Shown: positions 16,502-24,860 of the stretch, one piece after another
How the letters are laid out: every line of letters starts with the position of its first letter
Position numbering within the stretch: the stretch's first letter is position 1
Source of the DNA: Lachnospiraceae bacterium
GTDB taxonomy: Bacteria; Bacteroidota; Bacteroidia; Bacteroidales; Muribaculaceae
Length of the DNA: 39,959 nucleotides
Assembly (NCBI GenBank): GCA_023663655.1
Contig: JAMPGZ010000024.1
Span: forward strand, 1 to 39,959
Direction: 5' to 3'
Translations under genes and position numbers: made by a program
The notes under the pieces: model-generated
Seen by the model: only the letters and a program-made list of their open reading frames with translations
Database searches by the model: none
Told to the model about the DNA's origin: nothing

Positions 16502-17884
16502 TTACGGCAAAGTTTGGCGGCTAAATGTAAGTGTTATTTTAGCGTCGTCAAGATTCAGTTGTGCCATAGCCGGAGAGCTTGTATATGGTACAATTGCCAA
16601 TATAATAGTCTGGGTTTGTCCATAATATCCGGTATAGGTTTCTGTCATTAACGATACCGGAGTGAGCACAAATTCAGCATCAGCCTCGGTCAGAGTTTCT
16701 TTTGCGCTCATTTCAAGGAAATATTGGCGCATTGAAGAGAAGTCGTAGCACTTGCTCTCAGAATTGTAGGAAGCATAGAATGAATTAATGTCATCATTGA
16801 TCTGCTGCTTGGCAAAGAAATCATTCTTCTTGTCTTTGCGTACCAACAAAAGATATTTAGGCGGCTCAATGCCATATTTGTTGGTGATTTCTTCTACAGG
16901 TATTTTGAAATCCATTGAGTTGATGATGGAGAAAGTGTTAGGACGGTTGCGGTATTTTTCCACCATCTGCTGGATGGGTAGTTTTACCTCGACGTCATAT
17001 CCAATTGGAGCCATCACCACCGGCTTGGTCTGTGCGAGATTGGCAAGATCGCTGCTTATCGAGAGCTTGAAGTTATTGTTGTTTATGACCTCGGGTGTCA
17101 CAGATAGGAATATCTGCGTGCCGGGGATTATTGTGTCAAGATCTTCATATTTCAAGTGGCGTGAATAGTACATATACATTGAAGTGGAGTAAAATGTCAT
17201 CACGCGGCCTGAACCGAAGCTATTTTTTACGTAAATTCCGGGAAACCACTCTGAAAATTTCTGCGGATCGTTCCAGATGAGCGGATTATCCAGATATTTA
17301 TTCCAGAATTCATGAGCAAGAGACATGGGCATATCCACTTCGACAACTCTCACTGCCGTGTCAGGATGAGTGTAGGTGCTTTGAAGTGACGCAGGAAGTC
17401 CGAGAACTGAAGCGGTGTAGACTGTGGAACCGAGGAGGTCTCCGGGTGAATAGCTTGTCGACGGATCAAAGTCGCTGTATATGGGGGCTTCGAGCTGCTT
17501 ATCCAATCGGTACACTTCAAGTCCCATTGGGGCAAGGGTGTCACCTACGCAATCTCCGTATTTCATGAACATACGCAGTTTTATCGAGTCAATCGACTCG
17601 ATTGTTATGCCTAAAGTGTCCAATGCGACTGCCGGCATGAACTGTGTGATGAAATCGCTGGAGAAATTGCCGAATCCTTTTGCGTCGATTTTTCCGAGCA
17701 TCTGGCTCTCAGTCCTTGATTGGATGACCGGATTGGTGACGGAAAATCCTGAAACGGTAAATGATGAATCAATGAGTACTTCCAGATTGTCCTCTATGAT
17801 TGATGATCCGATTTCGGTTGTCTCTTCACACGCAATGAGTGACGTGCCTATGAGTACAGCCGGAATCCACCTGTTGAGCTTCAT
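16502..17884 (-). CDS. DUF4270 lipoprotein
   Basis: 460 residues with lipoprotein signal SLIAC (Cys19). The start of the mature protein (EETTEIGSSIIEDN) and the segment SQMLGKIDAKGFGNFSSDFI are hallmarks of DUF4270, a Bacteroidetes family of secreted beta-rich lipoproteins of unknown function. It starts 17 bp after the starch-synthase-like gene on the same strand and is likely co-transcribed with it, a pairing I recall as common in the phylum. The tRNA-Thr gene follows 34 bp after its stop. Confidence 0.88.
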   Translation of the reverse strand: MKLNRWIPAVLIGTSLIACEETTEIGSSIIEDNLEVLIDSSFTVSGFSVTNPVIQSRTESQMLGKIDAKGFGNFSSDFITQFMPAVALDTLGITIESIDSIKLRMFMKYGDCVGDTLAPMGLEVYRLDKQLEAPIYSDFDPSTSYSPGDLLGSTVYTASVLGLPASLQSTYTHPDTAVRVVEVDMPMSLAHEFWNKYLDNPLIWNDPQKFSEWFPGIYVKNSFGSGRVMTFYSTSMYMYYSRHLKYEDLDTIIPGTQIFLSVTPEVINNNNFKLSISSDLANLAQTKPVVMAPIGYDVEVKLPIQQMVEKYRNRPNTFSIINSMDFKIPVEEITNKYGIEPPKYLLLVRKDKKNDFFAKQQINDDINSFYASYNSESKCYDFSSMRQYFLEMSAKETLTEADAEFVLTPVSLMTETYTGYYGQTQTIILAIVPYTSSPAMAQLNLDDAKITLTFSRQTLP

Positions 17885-17901
17885 TTGTGGTCGTTGTATA
17901 T

Positions 17902-18711
17902 TTATAATGATTTATAAAATTCAGCGTATTTTTCAACGTAATCCGTTTCGCCCGGATAGGGGAGGAACGGCTTTCCTGATGCCTTTATATAGTCAAGTAT
18001 TTCCTGAGGTATTTCAGGTGAGGACTGAGCTACGGCATCCGAGTGGTCGATGGCAAGTTTATGAAGGCTTATTATGTCTACTTCTTTGTCGCCAAGAGCT
18101 GCTATATCGCTGTCGGAGAATCCGTCGAGTTTAAGTTTCTCTTGAAGACGAGGATCGAGAGTGCCGTCAAACTTGCTGTCGAATACTGAATATACGATTT
18201 TTGAGTTGGCGAATGACGGATCATCAGCATAGGCGCATTTGAGATAAAGTGGAGCCATCGCTGACACCCATCCTGAACAGTGGATGAGGGTCGGATCCCA
18301 TCTCAGTTTTTTTACTGTTTCAACGACACCTCGGGCGTAGAACATGATGCGCTCGTCGTTGTCATCAGGAGTCAGTGTTAATTCAAGTTCTTTTGCCGAC
18401 TGACCGCGAAGGAAATAGTCTTCATTGTCAATGAAATAAACTTGCATACGTGATGGCTGCAATGTGGCAACCTTGATGATAAGCGGGTGGTCGGTATCGT
18501 CTATGACAATGTTGAGTCCCGAGAGCCTTATGACTTCATGGAGTTGATTGCGGCGTTCTTTGATTGAGCCGTATTTCGGCATAAATGTGCGTACTTCACT
18601 GCCTTGTTCTTGAATACCTTGAGGAAGCTTTTGGCTTAATTCTGACATTTGTGTTGCCGGAAGATAAGGCGTAATTTCCTGCGAAATATAAAGGACTTTG
18701 TTGATATCCAT
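17902..18711 (-). CDS. Glycogen/starch synthase-like protein, GT5 N-terminal domain only
   Basis: 269 residues, against about 480 for a complete GlgA. The start KVLYISQEITPYLPATQMSE and PQGIQEQGSEVRTFMPKYGSI align with the N-terminal Rossmann half of glycosyltransferase family 5. The KTGGL motif that contacts ADP-glucose in active synthases is replaced here (residues PATQM), and the C-terminal nucleotide-binding half is missing, so glycogen synthesis by this protein alone is unlikely. A C-terminal tail (YPGETDYVEKYAEFYKSL) ends it cleanly, so it does not look like a broken gene. Similar short proteins are annotated as glycogen synthase across Bacteroidales. The true role is unknown. Confidence 0.8.
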   Translation of the reverse strand: MDINKVLYISQEITPYLPATQMSELSQKLPQGIQEQGSEVRTFMPKYGSIKERRNQLHEVIRLSGLNIVIDDTDHPLIIKVATLQPSRMQVYFIDNEDYFLRGQSAKELELTLTPDDNDERIMFYARGVVETVKKLRWDPTLIHCSGWVSAMAPLYLKCAYADDPSFANSKIVYSVFDSKFDGTLDPRLQEKLKLDGFSDSDIAALGDKEVDIISLHKLAIDHSDAVAQSSPEIPQEILDYIKASGKPFLPYPGETDYVEKYAEFYKSL

Positions 18712-18748
18712 CTATTCGAGATTAACTAGTTATAATAGTATGTTTCGA

Positions 18749-18756
18749 CAAAGTTA
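18749..18756 (-). promoter_or_regulatory. Candidate -7 box for the starch-synthase-like/DUF4270 operon
   Basis: On the - strand it reads TAACTTTG, an exact TAnnTTTG, about 38 nt upstream of the ATG. No clear -33 box. The stretch 18757-18981 towards mazG shows no open frame or hairpin I would call. Confidence 0.5.
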
Positions 18757-18981
18757 CGAAAAAAAAACGGAATAACCATAAGAAGGTTGATGTGACGAGG
18801 ATTAAAATTGCATAAAGGGGCAAAATAGTCAATGAAATGTGGTCTTTTGTCGATATGGTGATGATTGAAATTTGCCACGATATGTGGTGGGGCGAGTTTA
18901 GACCTTGCGATACTGCGTTGTTTGTGTCTCGGTAAAATTAAAAATTAGAAGAAAACCCGATGAAATAAGCGAATTTTGAAG

Positions 18982-18989
18982 TATCTTTG
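18982..18989 (+). promoter_or_regulatory. Candidate -7 box for the mazG operon
   Basis: TATCTTTG matches TAnnTTTG, giving a leader of about 17 nt before the ATG at 19010. No clear -33 box. Confidence 0.5.
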
Positions 18990-19009
18990 CGTAAAATAAA
19001 CCGATTTTC

Positions 19010-19828
19010 ATGAAGCATTCATTGACGGAAAAGACCGAAGCTCTCGGGCGGGTCATTAAAACACTTGATATATTGAGGACTGAATGTCCGTGGGATCGTA
19101 AGCAGACCAATGAATCGTTGCGTCCCAACACTATCGAAGAGACTTACGAACTGTGTGAGGCTCTTCTTGCTGATGATAATGAGAATATCAGCAAGGAGCT
19201 CGGCGATGTGTTGCTACACGTGTTGTTCTATGCCAAGATAGGAGAGGAGAAGGAGGCGTTTGATATTGCCGATGTCGCCGATAAATTGAACAACAAATTG
19301 ATATTCCGGCACCCACATGTGTTTGGCGATACAGAAGTGAAGAATTCTTCTCAGGTTGAACAGAATTGGGAACAGATAAAACTGAAAGAAAAAGGTGGCA
19401 ACCGCACTGTCCTTGCCGGCGTACCCTCATCGTTGCCCGCGATGATAAAGGCTTTCAGAGTGCAGGAAAAGGCTGCAAACGTAGGCTTTGACTGGGAGGA
19501 GCGTCGTCAGGTATGGGACAAGGTAAAGGAGGAGTTTGCCGAGGTGGAAGCCGAGATCAACAACGTGGATCATGAAAAGATGGAGGCTGAGTTTGGCGAC
19601 CTTTTTTTCAGTCTTATCAATGCGGCGCGTTTGTATAAAATAAATCCTGAGAATGCCTTGGAGAAGACCAACCGCAAGTTTATTTCTCGGTTCAATTATG
19701 TTGAAGAGCAGATAACGAAGTCGGGCAAGAACATCAAGCAGGAGTCTTTGGCTGAGATGGATCGCTTGTGGAATGAAGCAAAATCATTAGAATCTAAAAC
19801 CTTAGATCATGAAGGAAACGCAGAATAA
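19010..19828 (+). CDS. mazG: Nucleoside triphosphate pyrophosphohydrolase MazG
   Basis: 272 residues, the full two-domain length. It hydrolyses NTPs and dNTPs to monophosphate plus pyrophosphate, clearing damaged or excess nucleotides in the cytoplasm. The first MazG domain shows CPWDRKQTNESLRPNTIEET, EETYELCEAL and ELGDVLLHVLFY (metal-binding Glu/Asp). The second, about residues 165-245, shows VKEEFAEVEAEI and EFGDLFFSLINAARL. The stop overlaps the next gene by 20 bp, which suggests translational coupling. It is first in a five-gene run. Confidence 0.95.
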   Translation: MKHSLTEKTEALGRVIKTLDILRTECPWDRKQTNESLRPNTIEETYELCEALLADDNENISKELGDVLLHVLFYAKIGEEKEAFDIADVADKLNNKLIFRHPHVFGDTEVKNSSQVEQNWEQIKLKEKGGNRTVLAGVPSSLPAMIKAFRVQEKAANVGFDWEERRQVWDKVKEEFAEVEAEINNVDHEKMEAEFGDLFFSLINAARLYKINPENALEKTNRKFISRFNYVEEQITKSGKNIKQESLAEMDRLWNEAKSLESKTLDHEGNAE

Positions 19829-20228
19829 TCGAAGAGGCTTTATATTCGTATTTGCCATATTGTTTCTTATAATTGCAGTTTCAGTGGCAAATGCCCGTGT
19901 TGAGCGTAACTATAAAAATACAGCGGCGGAACACATAAATCTGGTTATAGACAGTATCGATTTCCGATCGGATCTTACCCGTGTTTATGCACGTATGATA
20001 GGCATGCCTCACACATCTCAAAAAATCGAAAGAGTTGAAATGCGTGTCCCTGCCGGACGTTTTGAAGCTACTGACATTGACGGTGTGGATTTCAAACGCT
20101 GGTTTCAGTGGGAGGAAGACGGAGTTGTCGCTGTTGAAATCGATTTTAAAGCAATGGAGCCTGTGCAGTCGGGTTCCCTGATTGTGGAGACAGCGCGAGG
20201 TGTTGATACAAGTAATTTTTCCAAGTAA
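19809..20228 (+). CDS. Unknown membrane-anchored protein between mazG and topB
   Basis: 139 residues. One hydrophobic helix (about 10-29, FIFVFAILFLIIAVSVANA) is followed by a soluble domain with mixed beta and charged sequence (SIDFRSDLTRVYARMIGMPH, then RVEMRVPAGRFEATDIDGVDFKRWFQWEE). The helix could be an uncleaved anchor or a signal peptide cleaved near ANA, leaving a small periplasmic domain. Overlap with mazG (20 bp) and a 12-bp gap to topB support it as a real gene. I do not recognise the family. Confidence 0.75.
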   Translation: MKETQNNRRGFIFVFAILFLIIAVSVANARVERNYKNTAAEHINLVIDSIDFRSDLTRVYARMIGMPHTSQKIERVEMRVPAGRFEATDIDGVDFKRWFQWEEDGVVAVEIDFKAMEPVQSGSLIVETARGVDTSNFSK

Positions 20229-20240
20229 TACTCTATCGAG

Positions 20241-22274
20241 TTGAAACTTTGCATTACTGAGAAACCGAGCGTCGCAAAAGACATTGCGTCGATTCTTGGC
20301 GCGTCAAAGCGTTGTGACGGCTATTACGAAGGTCCGGGTTATCGTGTCACCTGGACTTTCGGTCATCTTTGCACCCTTAAAGAGCCTGCCGATTATACCG
20401 AGTTGTGGAAGCGATGGTCATTGGGGTCATTGCCCATGATTCCGCCTCGTTTCGGAATAAAAGTGATTGCTGATAAAGGTATTGAAAAGCAGTTCAATAT
20501 CATCAAGACCCTCATCGGAGAGGCCGACGAAGTGATAAACTGCGGTGATGCCGGGCAGGAAGGTGAGTTGATTCAGCGTTGGGTGATGCAGAAAGCCGAC
20601 ACGCATTGTCCGGTAAAGCGCCTGTGGATAAGTTCCCTTACTGATGAGTCAATAAAGGAGGGATTCAAAACTCTTAAGCCCCAAGAGGATTATGACTCAT
20701 TGTATTATGCCGGGTTGTCACGTGCCATAGGCGACTGGATTCTTGGCATGAATGCCACAAGATTGTATTCGCTTAAATATTCATCTCCCGGCAATGTCCT
20801 TTCAATAGGACGGGTGCAGACACCGACATTGGCGCTTATAGTGCAGCGCCATCATGAGATTGCCAACTTCAAGCCTGAAGATTATTGGGAACTCAAGACC
20901 CTTTACCGTAATGTGACGTTTAATGCCACCTCAGGGCGTTTTTCGACTGAAGAGGATGCTTCGGCGGCGCTTGAGCTCATTAAGGGCAAGCCCATGGTGA
21001 TAAATGATGTGTCGGAAAAGAAGGGCAGGGAGGCTCCTCCTCGATTGTTTGACCTTACTTCGCTGCAGGTCGAGTGCAATAAAAAGTGGGGGTGGACTGC
21101 CGACGATACGTTGCGTCTCATCCAGTCGCTGTATGAAAAGAAAGTCACCACCTATCCGCGCGTTGACACCACTTATTTGAGTGACGACATATATCCTAAG
21201 GTGCCTGTGATTCTTAAGCAGATGACACCTTATGCACAATTGACGGCGACTTTGCTCTCCGGCAAACTGCCGAAGTCAAAGAAAGTGTTTGACAACAGCA
21301 AGGTGACCGATCACCATGCCATAATTCCCACTGGTCAGTCACCGGCGGCATTAGTGGGCGATGAAAGAAAGATGTATCATCTGATAGCATTGCGTTTCAT
21401 CGGAGCTTTTTATCCTGATTGTGTGTTCCAGTCCACCACTGTTCTTGGTGAAGTTGACAAGGTGGGATTCAAGGCTTCCGGAAAGGTGATTGTGGAGCCG
21501 GGATGGCGTTCAATATATGCTGACAAGGATAGTTCTGATGAAAATTCAGAAGATGGTATTCTGCCGCCTTTCACTGTGGGCGAATCGGGACCTCATGAAC
21601 CTTCGCTGCTGAAAAAGCAGACACAACCTCCGAAACTCTACACCGAGGGTACCCTTCTTAGGGCAATGGAGTCGGCTGGAAAAACTGTTGATGACGAAGA
21701 GCTGCGTGAGGCGATGAAAGAGAACGGTATCGGTCGTCCATCAACGCGAGCAGCTATCATAGAGACCCTTTTTAAACGCAAATACATATATAGGGATAAG
21801 AAGAACATTCGTGCCTCACAGGCAGGAATAGATCTTATCGCGATAATAAATGAGGAGCTTTTGAAGAGTGCCAAACTCACAGGGCTATGGGAGAATAAAC
21901 TTCGGCGAATAGAGCGAGGCGAGTTTTCAGCCGGTGAATTTATATCGGAACTGAAGGAACTCATGGGTGCCATCGTAATCAATGTGTTGAGCGATAATTC
22001 CGCAAGGCACATTCAAGTCGAACAGAAGGCTGAGGCTCAATCAAAATCAGCGAAAGATGAGAAGGTGAAGAAGCCGCGGGCTCCGCGTGTGCGCAAGTTG
22101 GAGGATGTTAAATGCCCGGTGTGTGGGAAAGGTCACCTCCTGAAAGGTAAAGCTGCATACGGATGCAGTTGTTTCAGGGATGGATGCTCTTTCCGGGTGG
22201 ATTTCACTGAATGTGGCAGCGAGTTGACTCCTGCGAAAGTTGCTAATTTTATAAAGAAAAAATATGGCGGTTAA
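20241..22274 (+). CDS. topB: DNA topoisomerase III, TTG start
   Basis: 677 residues. Type IA topoisomerase that relaxes and decatenates DNA by cutting one strand. The TOPRIM domain opens the protein (KLCITEKPSVAKDIASILGA) and includes NCGDAGQEGELIQRW. The catalytic Tyr is about residue 305 in TTYPRVDTTYL. SIGRVQTPTLALIVQR and ENGIGRPSTRAAIIETL are further family motifs. A Lys-rich linker leads to a single C-terminal zinc-finger (CPVCGKGHLL..CSCFRDGC). The start is TTG, just before the TOPRIM strand, and no ATG is available there. The last 11 bp overlap the Nudix gene. Confidence 0.95.
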   Translation: MKLCITEKPSVAKDIASILGASKRCDGYYEGPGYRVTWTFGHLCTLKEPADYTELWKRWSLGSLPMIPPRFGIKVIADKGIEKQFNIIKTLIGEADEVINCGDAGQEGELIQRWVMQKADTHCPVKRLWISSLTDESIKEGFKTLKPQEDYDSLYYAGLSRAIGDWILGMNATRLYSLKYSSPGNVLSIGRVQTPTLALIVQRHHEIANFKPEDYWELKTLYRNVTFNATSGRFSTEEDASAALELIKGKPMVINDVSEKKGREAPPRLFDLTSLQVECNKKWGWTADDTLRLIQSLYEKKVTTYPRVDTTYLSDDIYPKVPVILKQMTPYAQLTATLLSGKLPKSKKVFDNSKVTDHHAIIPTGQSPAALVGDERKMYHLIALRFIGAFYPDCVFQSTTVLGEVDKVGFKASGKVIVEPGWRSIYADKDSSDENSEDGILPPFTVGESGPHEPSLLKKQTQPPKLYTEGTLLRAMESAGKTVDDEELREAMKENGIGRPSTRAAIIETLFKRKYIYRDKKNIRASQAGIDLIAIINEELLKSAKLTGLWENKLRRIERGEFSAGEFISELKELMGAIVINVLSDNSARHIQVEQKAEAQSKSAKDEKVKKPRAPRVRKLEDVKCPVCGKGHLLKGKAAYGCSCFRDGCSFRVDFTECGSELTPAKVANFIKKKYGG

Positions 22275-22779
22275 TGATTTGGAACTGTTCCCTGTCGTGG
22301 ATGAAAACGGTAACGTGGTAGGGAAAGCTACCCGCCGGGAATGTCACAATGGAAGCCGGTTGCTTCATCCGGTCGTGCATCTTCATGTGATTAATGATAA
22401 AGGGGAGCTTTATTTGCAGAAAAGATCTCTTGACAAGGACATCCAGCCGGGAAAATGGGACACGGCGGTTGGCGGTCACATCGATTATGGTGAAGAGGTG
22501 GTTGACGCTCTCTTTCGCGAGGCACGTGAAGAGCTGGGATTGACTTCATTTGAGCCGGTAAGGCTTCCGCCTTATAAATACAGTTCCGACAGGGAGTGTG
22601 AACTTATTAATCCGTTCTTTGTTTATGTTACGGATAGATGTATGATTCAACCTGATCCTTCTGAAATTTCTGAAGGACGTTTTTGGATGATATCTGAAAT
22701 TGAAAGTAACATAGGTAAGGAAATGTTTACGCCCAACTTTGAACAAGAGTTTTTAATGATTAAAGATTTTATAAAGTGA
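22264..22779 (+). CDS. Nudix hydrolase
   Basis: 171 residues. The Nudix box GGHIDYGEEVVDALFREARE continues to EELG (about residues 70-92) and carries the full set of metal-binding Glu. The N-terminus (LFPVVDENGNVVGKATRREC) and the wide body resemble the YfcD/isopentenyl-diphosphate-isomerase-like Nudix subgroup, so the substrate is probably a nucleoside or organic diphosphate. Exact substrate is not readable. Its ATG lies inside the end of topB and its stop overlaps the next start by 4 bp, so translation is likely coupled. Confidence 0.9.
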   Translation: MAVNDLELFPVVDENGNVVGKATRRECHNGSRLLHPVVHLHVINDKGELYLQKRSLDKDIQPGKWDTAVGGHIDYGEEVVDALFREAREELGLTSFEPVRLPPYKYSSDRECELINPFFVYVTDRCMIQPDPSEISEGRFWMISEIESNIGKEMFTPNFEQEFLMIKDFIK

Positions 22780-22994
22780 TAATTTGCTGGACGACAACTG
22801 ACTTTTTCCTACAATGGATATGGGTGGGGCTTATAATCGTATGTGCTTGCCTGTTCTTTATAATGCGTGTTCGGAGGTTGAAAAATTGCAGTGATAAGAC
22901 TCGCAATCCTTCATGTGAAGGCTGCCCTCTGTGCGACAGTTGCTCAGATGATTGTGACGGCTCCAAAAGGAATGAATCCTGTCCCGAACGCTGA
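22776..22994 (+). CDS. Small Cys-rich membrane protein (FeoB-associated-type), GTG start
   Basis: 72 residues. GTG start in a GTGA overlap with the Nudix stop. One transmembrane helix (about 12-32, FLQWIWVGLIIVCACLFFIM) is followed by a basic patch and a Cys-rich tail (CEGCPLCDSCSDDC). This matches the small FeoB-associated Cys-rich membrane family in size and layout, but no feo gene is nearby. It could bind metal or an Fe-S cluster at the inner membrane. Confidence 0.7.
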   Translation: MIICWTTTDFFLQWIWVGLIIVCACLFFIMRVRRLKNCSDKTRNPSCEGCPLCDSCSDDCDGSKRNESCPER

Positions 22995-23029
22995 TTGCCG
23001 CCATTAACCACGGCACACAAAAATCAGGG

Positions 23030-23809
23030 CTATTCGTCGGGGATGAGTCTTGATAGCCTGTGTTCAAGATCGGTTGACGACAGCCTTGTTGTTATCTTTC
23101 CCTTATGGGCGTATGAGATATTCCCTGTTTCTTCACTCACTACTATTGCCGCAGCATCGGTAGCTTGGCTTATTCCTAAAGCCGATCGGTGTCTGAGCCC
23201 CATGGAGCGAGGTATGCTCGTGTCGTGGCTCACCGGAAGAATGCATCCTGCGGCTTTCATTCGGTCATGGGCTATGATGAGGGCGCCGTCGTGAAGCGGG
23301 GAATTTTTGAAAAATATGTTTTCGATGAGCCTTGAGTTGATTGTCGCGTCAATTATATCTCCGGTCTTCTCATAATTCTCCAATGGTATTGATTGCTCAA
23401 TCACGATCAATGCGCCGGTTTTTGATTTTGACATAGACATACAGGCATAGACAATCGGCATCACCCATTTCCTGTGGTCGTCATGAGAGTTGCCTGACCG
23501 ATGGTGCCTGAACATATTTCTTAGGAATTTCCATCGGTTATGATTGCCGAGCTCCACAAGGAACCGCTTTATCTGATCCTGAAAAAGAATCACAAGAATG
23601 ATGAGTCCTATCGACATCACTTTATCAAGGATAGTGCCTATCAGGCGCATCTCGAATATTTCCGAGGCAACTACCCACACTATGATGAATGCAAGAACTC
23701 CGAAAAATATGTTGATTGTTCCTGACTCCTTCATTATCTTATAAAGGTAGTACAGCAGCATTGCCACTATTATTATGTCAAGCGCGTCTTTTATTCCAAA
23801 TGGTGTCAT
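23030..23809 (-). CDS. cdaA: Diadenylate cyclase CdaA
   Basis: 259 residues. It makes cyclic di-AMP from two ATP at the inner membrane. Three transmembrane helices fill about residues 8-80. The DAC domain follows with the catalytic DGA motif (Asp174 in SPLHDGALIIAHDR) and the RHR motif (206-208 in RHRSALGIS). The ATG overlaps the folP stop (ATGA), so the two are translationally coupled. A CdaR-type partner gene, common next to cdaA in Firmicutes, is absent. Confidence 0.95.
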   Translation of the reverse strand: MTPFGIKDALDIIIVAMLLYYLYKIMKESGTINIFFGVLAFIIVWVVASEIFEMRLIGTILDKVMSIGLIILVILFQDQIKRFLVELGNHNRWKFLRNMFRHHRSGNSHDDHRKWVMPIVYACMSMSKSKTGALIVIEQSIPLENYEKTGDIIDATINSRLIENIFFKNSPLHDGALIIAHDRMKAAGCILPVSHDTSIPRSMGLRHRSALGISQATDAAAIVVSEETGNISYAHKGKITTRLSSTDLEHRLSRLIPDE

Positions 23810-24663
23810 AGTGAGAAATTGGGGTAAGTCAGTTCAACTATTTTTGCTGTTTCGGCAGCTTCTTTCACATCGTGTACTCTCAGTATCGACGCGCCATTGC
23901 ACAGTGCAAGCGTGTTCAGAGCTATTGTTCCGGTCAATGCTTCTTGGGGGGATGTGTTCAGCGGACGGTAAATCATTGATTTACGTGATATTCCCACCAA
24001 TACTGGACGGTTTAAGATGTGAAACAGATTCAGATTGCGCAACAATTCGTAGTTCTGCTCTATAGTTTTTGCAAATCCGAATCCGGGATCGATTATTATG
24101 TCGTTCACGCCTGAAAGTGACAGGCGGTTCAGCTTTTCGCCAAGGTCGGCAAGAACTTCGGCTGTGACATCTTCATAGTCGGTGAGTGTGCCCATTGTCG
24201 ATGGTGTGCCGCGCATGTGCATCAGGATATATGGCACATTCAGTTCTGCGACGGTCTCTTCCATTTTCGGGTCGAGGCTTCCTCCCGATATGTCATTGAT
24301 CATGTTTGCATCGAGCCGGGTTATTGCAGTGTGGGCGACCTCAGCCCTGAAAGTGTCGATGCTTACGGGTATGTCCGAAGACACCGATCTGATTGCTTCC
24401 ATTCCTCGTTCAAGTCGGGATAGTTCCTCGGCTGCCGACACATCCTTGGCTCCGGGTCGTGATGAATATCCTCCGAGATCAATCATATCAGCTCCCGCTG
24501 CGATCATTTCTGCGGCACGGGTTTTGATCTCGTCGTGCAATTCAGTCCGCGACAAGGAATAAAATGAATCGGGTGTCACGTTGATGATACCCATTATTTG
24601 CGGGCGGTTGCAGCATAGTAGCCGTCCTTTGATGTTAAGTGTGAATGGAGCGAATTGATGCAT
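23806..24663 (-). CDS. folP: Dihydropteroate synthase
   Basis: 285 residues. It condenses p-aminobenzoate with dihydropterin pyrophosphate in folate synthesis, and is the sulfonamide target. Pterin- and phosphate-binding motifs are intact: IMGIINVTPDSF (about 23-34), DLGGYSSRPG, IDTFRAEV, NDISGG, DPGFGFAKT, and GISRKSMI near the C-terminus. First gene of the folP-cdaA pair. Confidence 0.96.
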   Translation of the reverse strand: MHQFAPFTLNIKGRLLCCNRPQIMGIINVTPDSFYSLSRTELHDEIKTRAAEMIAAGADMIDLGGYSSRPGAKDVSAAEELSRLERGMEAIRSVSSDIPVSIDTFRAEVAHTAITRLDANMINDISGGSLDPKMEETVAELNVPYILMHMRGTPSTMGTLTDYEDVTAEVLADLGEKLNRLSLSGVNDIIIDPGFGFAKTIEQNYELLRNLNLFHILNRPVLVGISRKSMIYRPLNTSPQEALTGTIALNTLALCNGASILRVHDVKEAAETAKIVELTYPNFSL

Positions 24664-24708
24664 AGCTGATAATGGTTATGCGAATGTACGCATTTTTCTG
24701 TTAATGAC

Positions 24709-24716
24709 CAAAAATA
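24709..24716 (-). promoter_or_regulatory. Candidate -7 box for folP-cdaA
   Basis: On the - strand it reads TATTTTTG, an exact TAnnTTTG, about 45 nt upstream of folP. No clear -33 box. Confidence 0.4.
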
Positions 24717-24823
24717 AGGTGTATACCGATGAATAATGTCATTGTCGGCGGCTTAATGAGTGCAGTGGCTCTAAATTAATGTTAATGTTTTGGCATTTAG
24801 TTCAGTATTTTTATGATAATTAT

Positions 24824-24831
24824 TATTTTTG
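24824..24831 (+). promoter_or_regulatory. Candidate -7 box for the polyferredoxin/aldo-keto reductase pair
   Basis: TATTTTTG matches TAnnTTTG. It lies 29 nt before the ATG at 24861 and rules out the in-frame ATG at 24813 as a start if used. No good -33 box. Confidence 0.4.
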
Positions 24832-24860
24832 CCACAAATACTTGCAATAGGAATTTAGTA

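Noticed and set aside
18757-18981. Looked for panC, often found near the starch-synthase-like gene in relatives
   Set aside because: No open frame of suitable size is present; the gap is simply intergenic.
24664-24823. Looked for a riboswitch between folP and the polyferredoxin gene
   Set aside because: No stable conserved-looking structure could be drawn; only opposed promoter boxes are visible.
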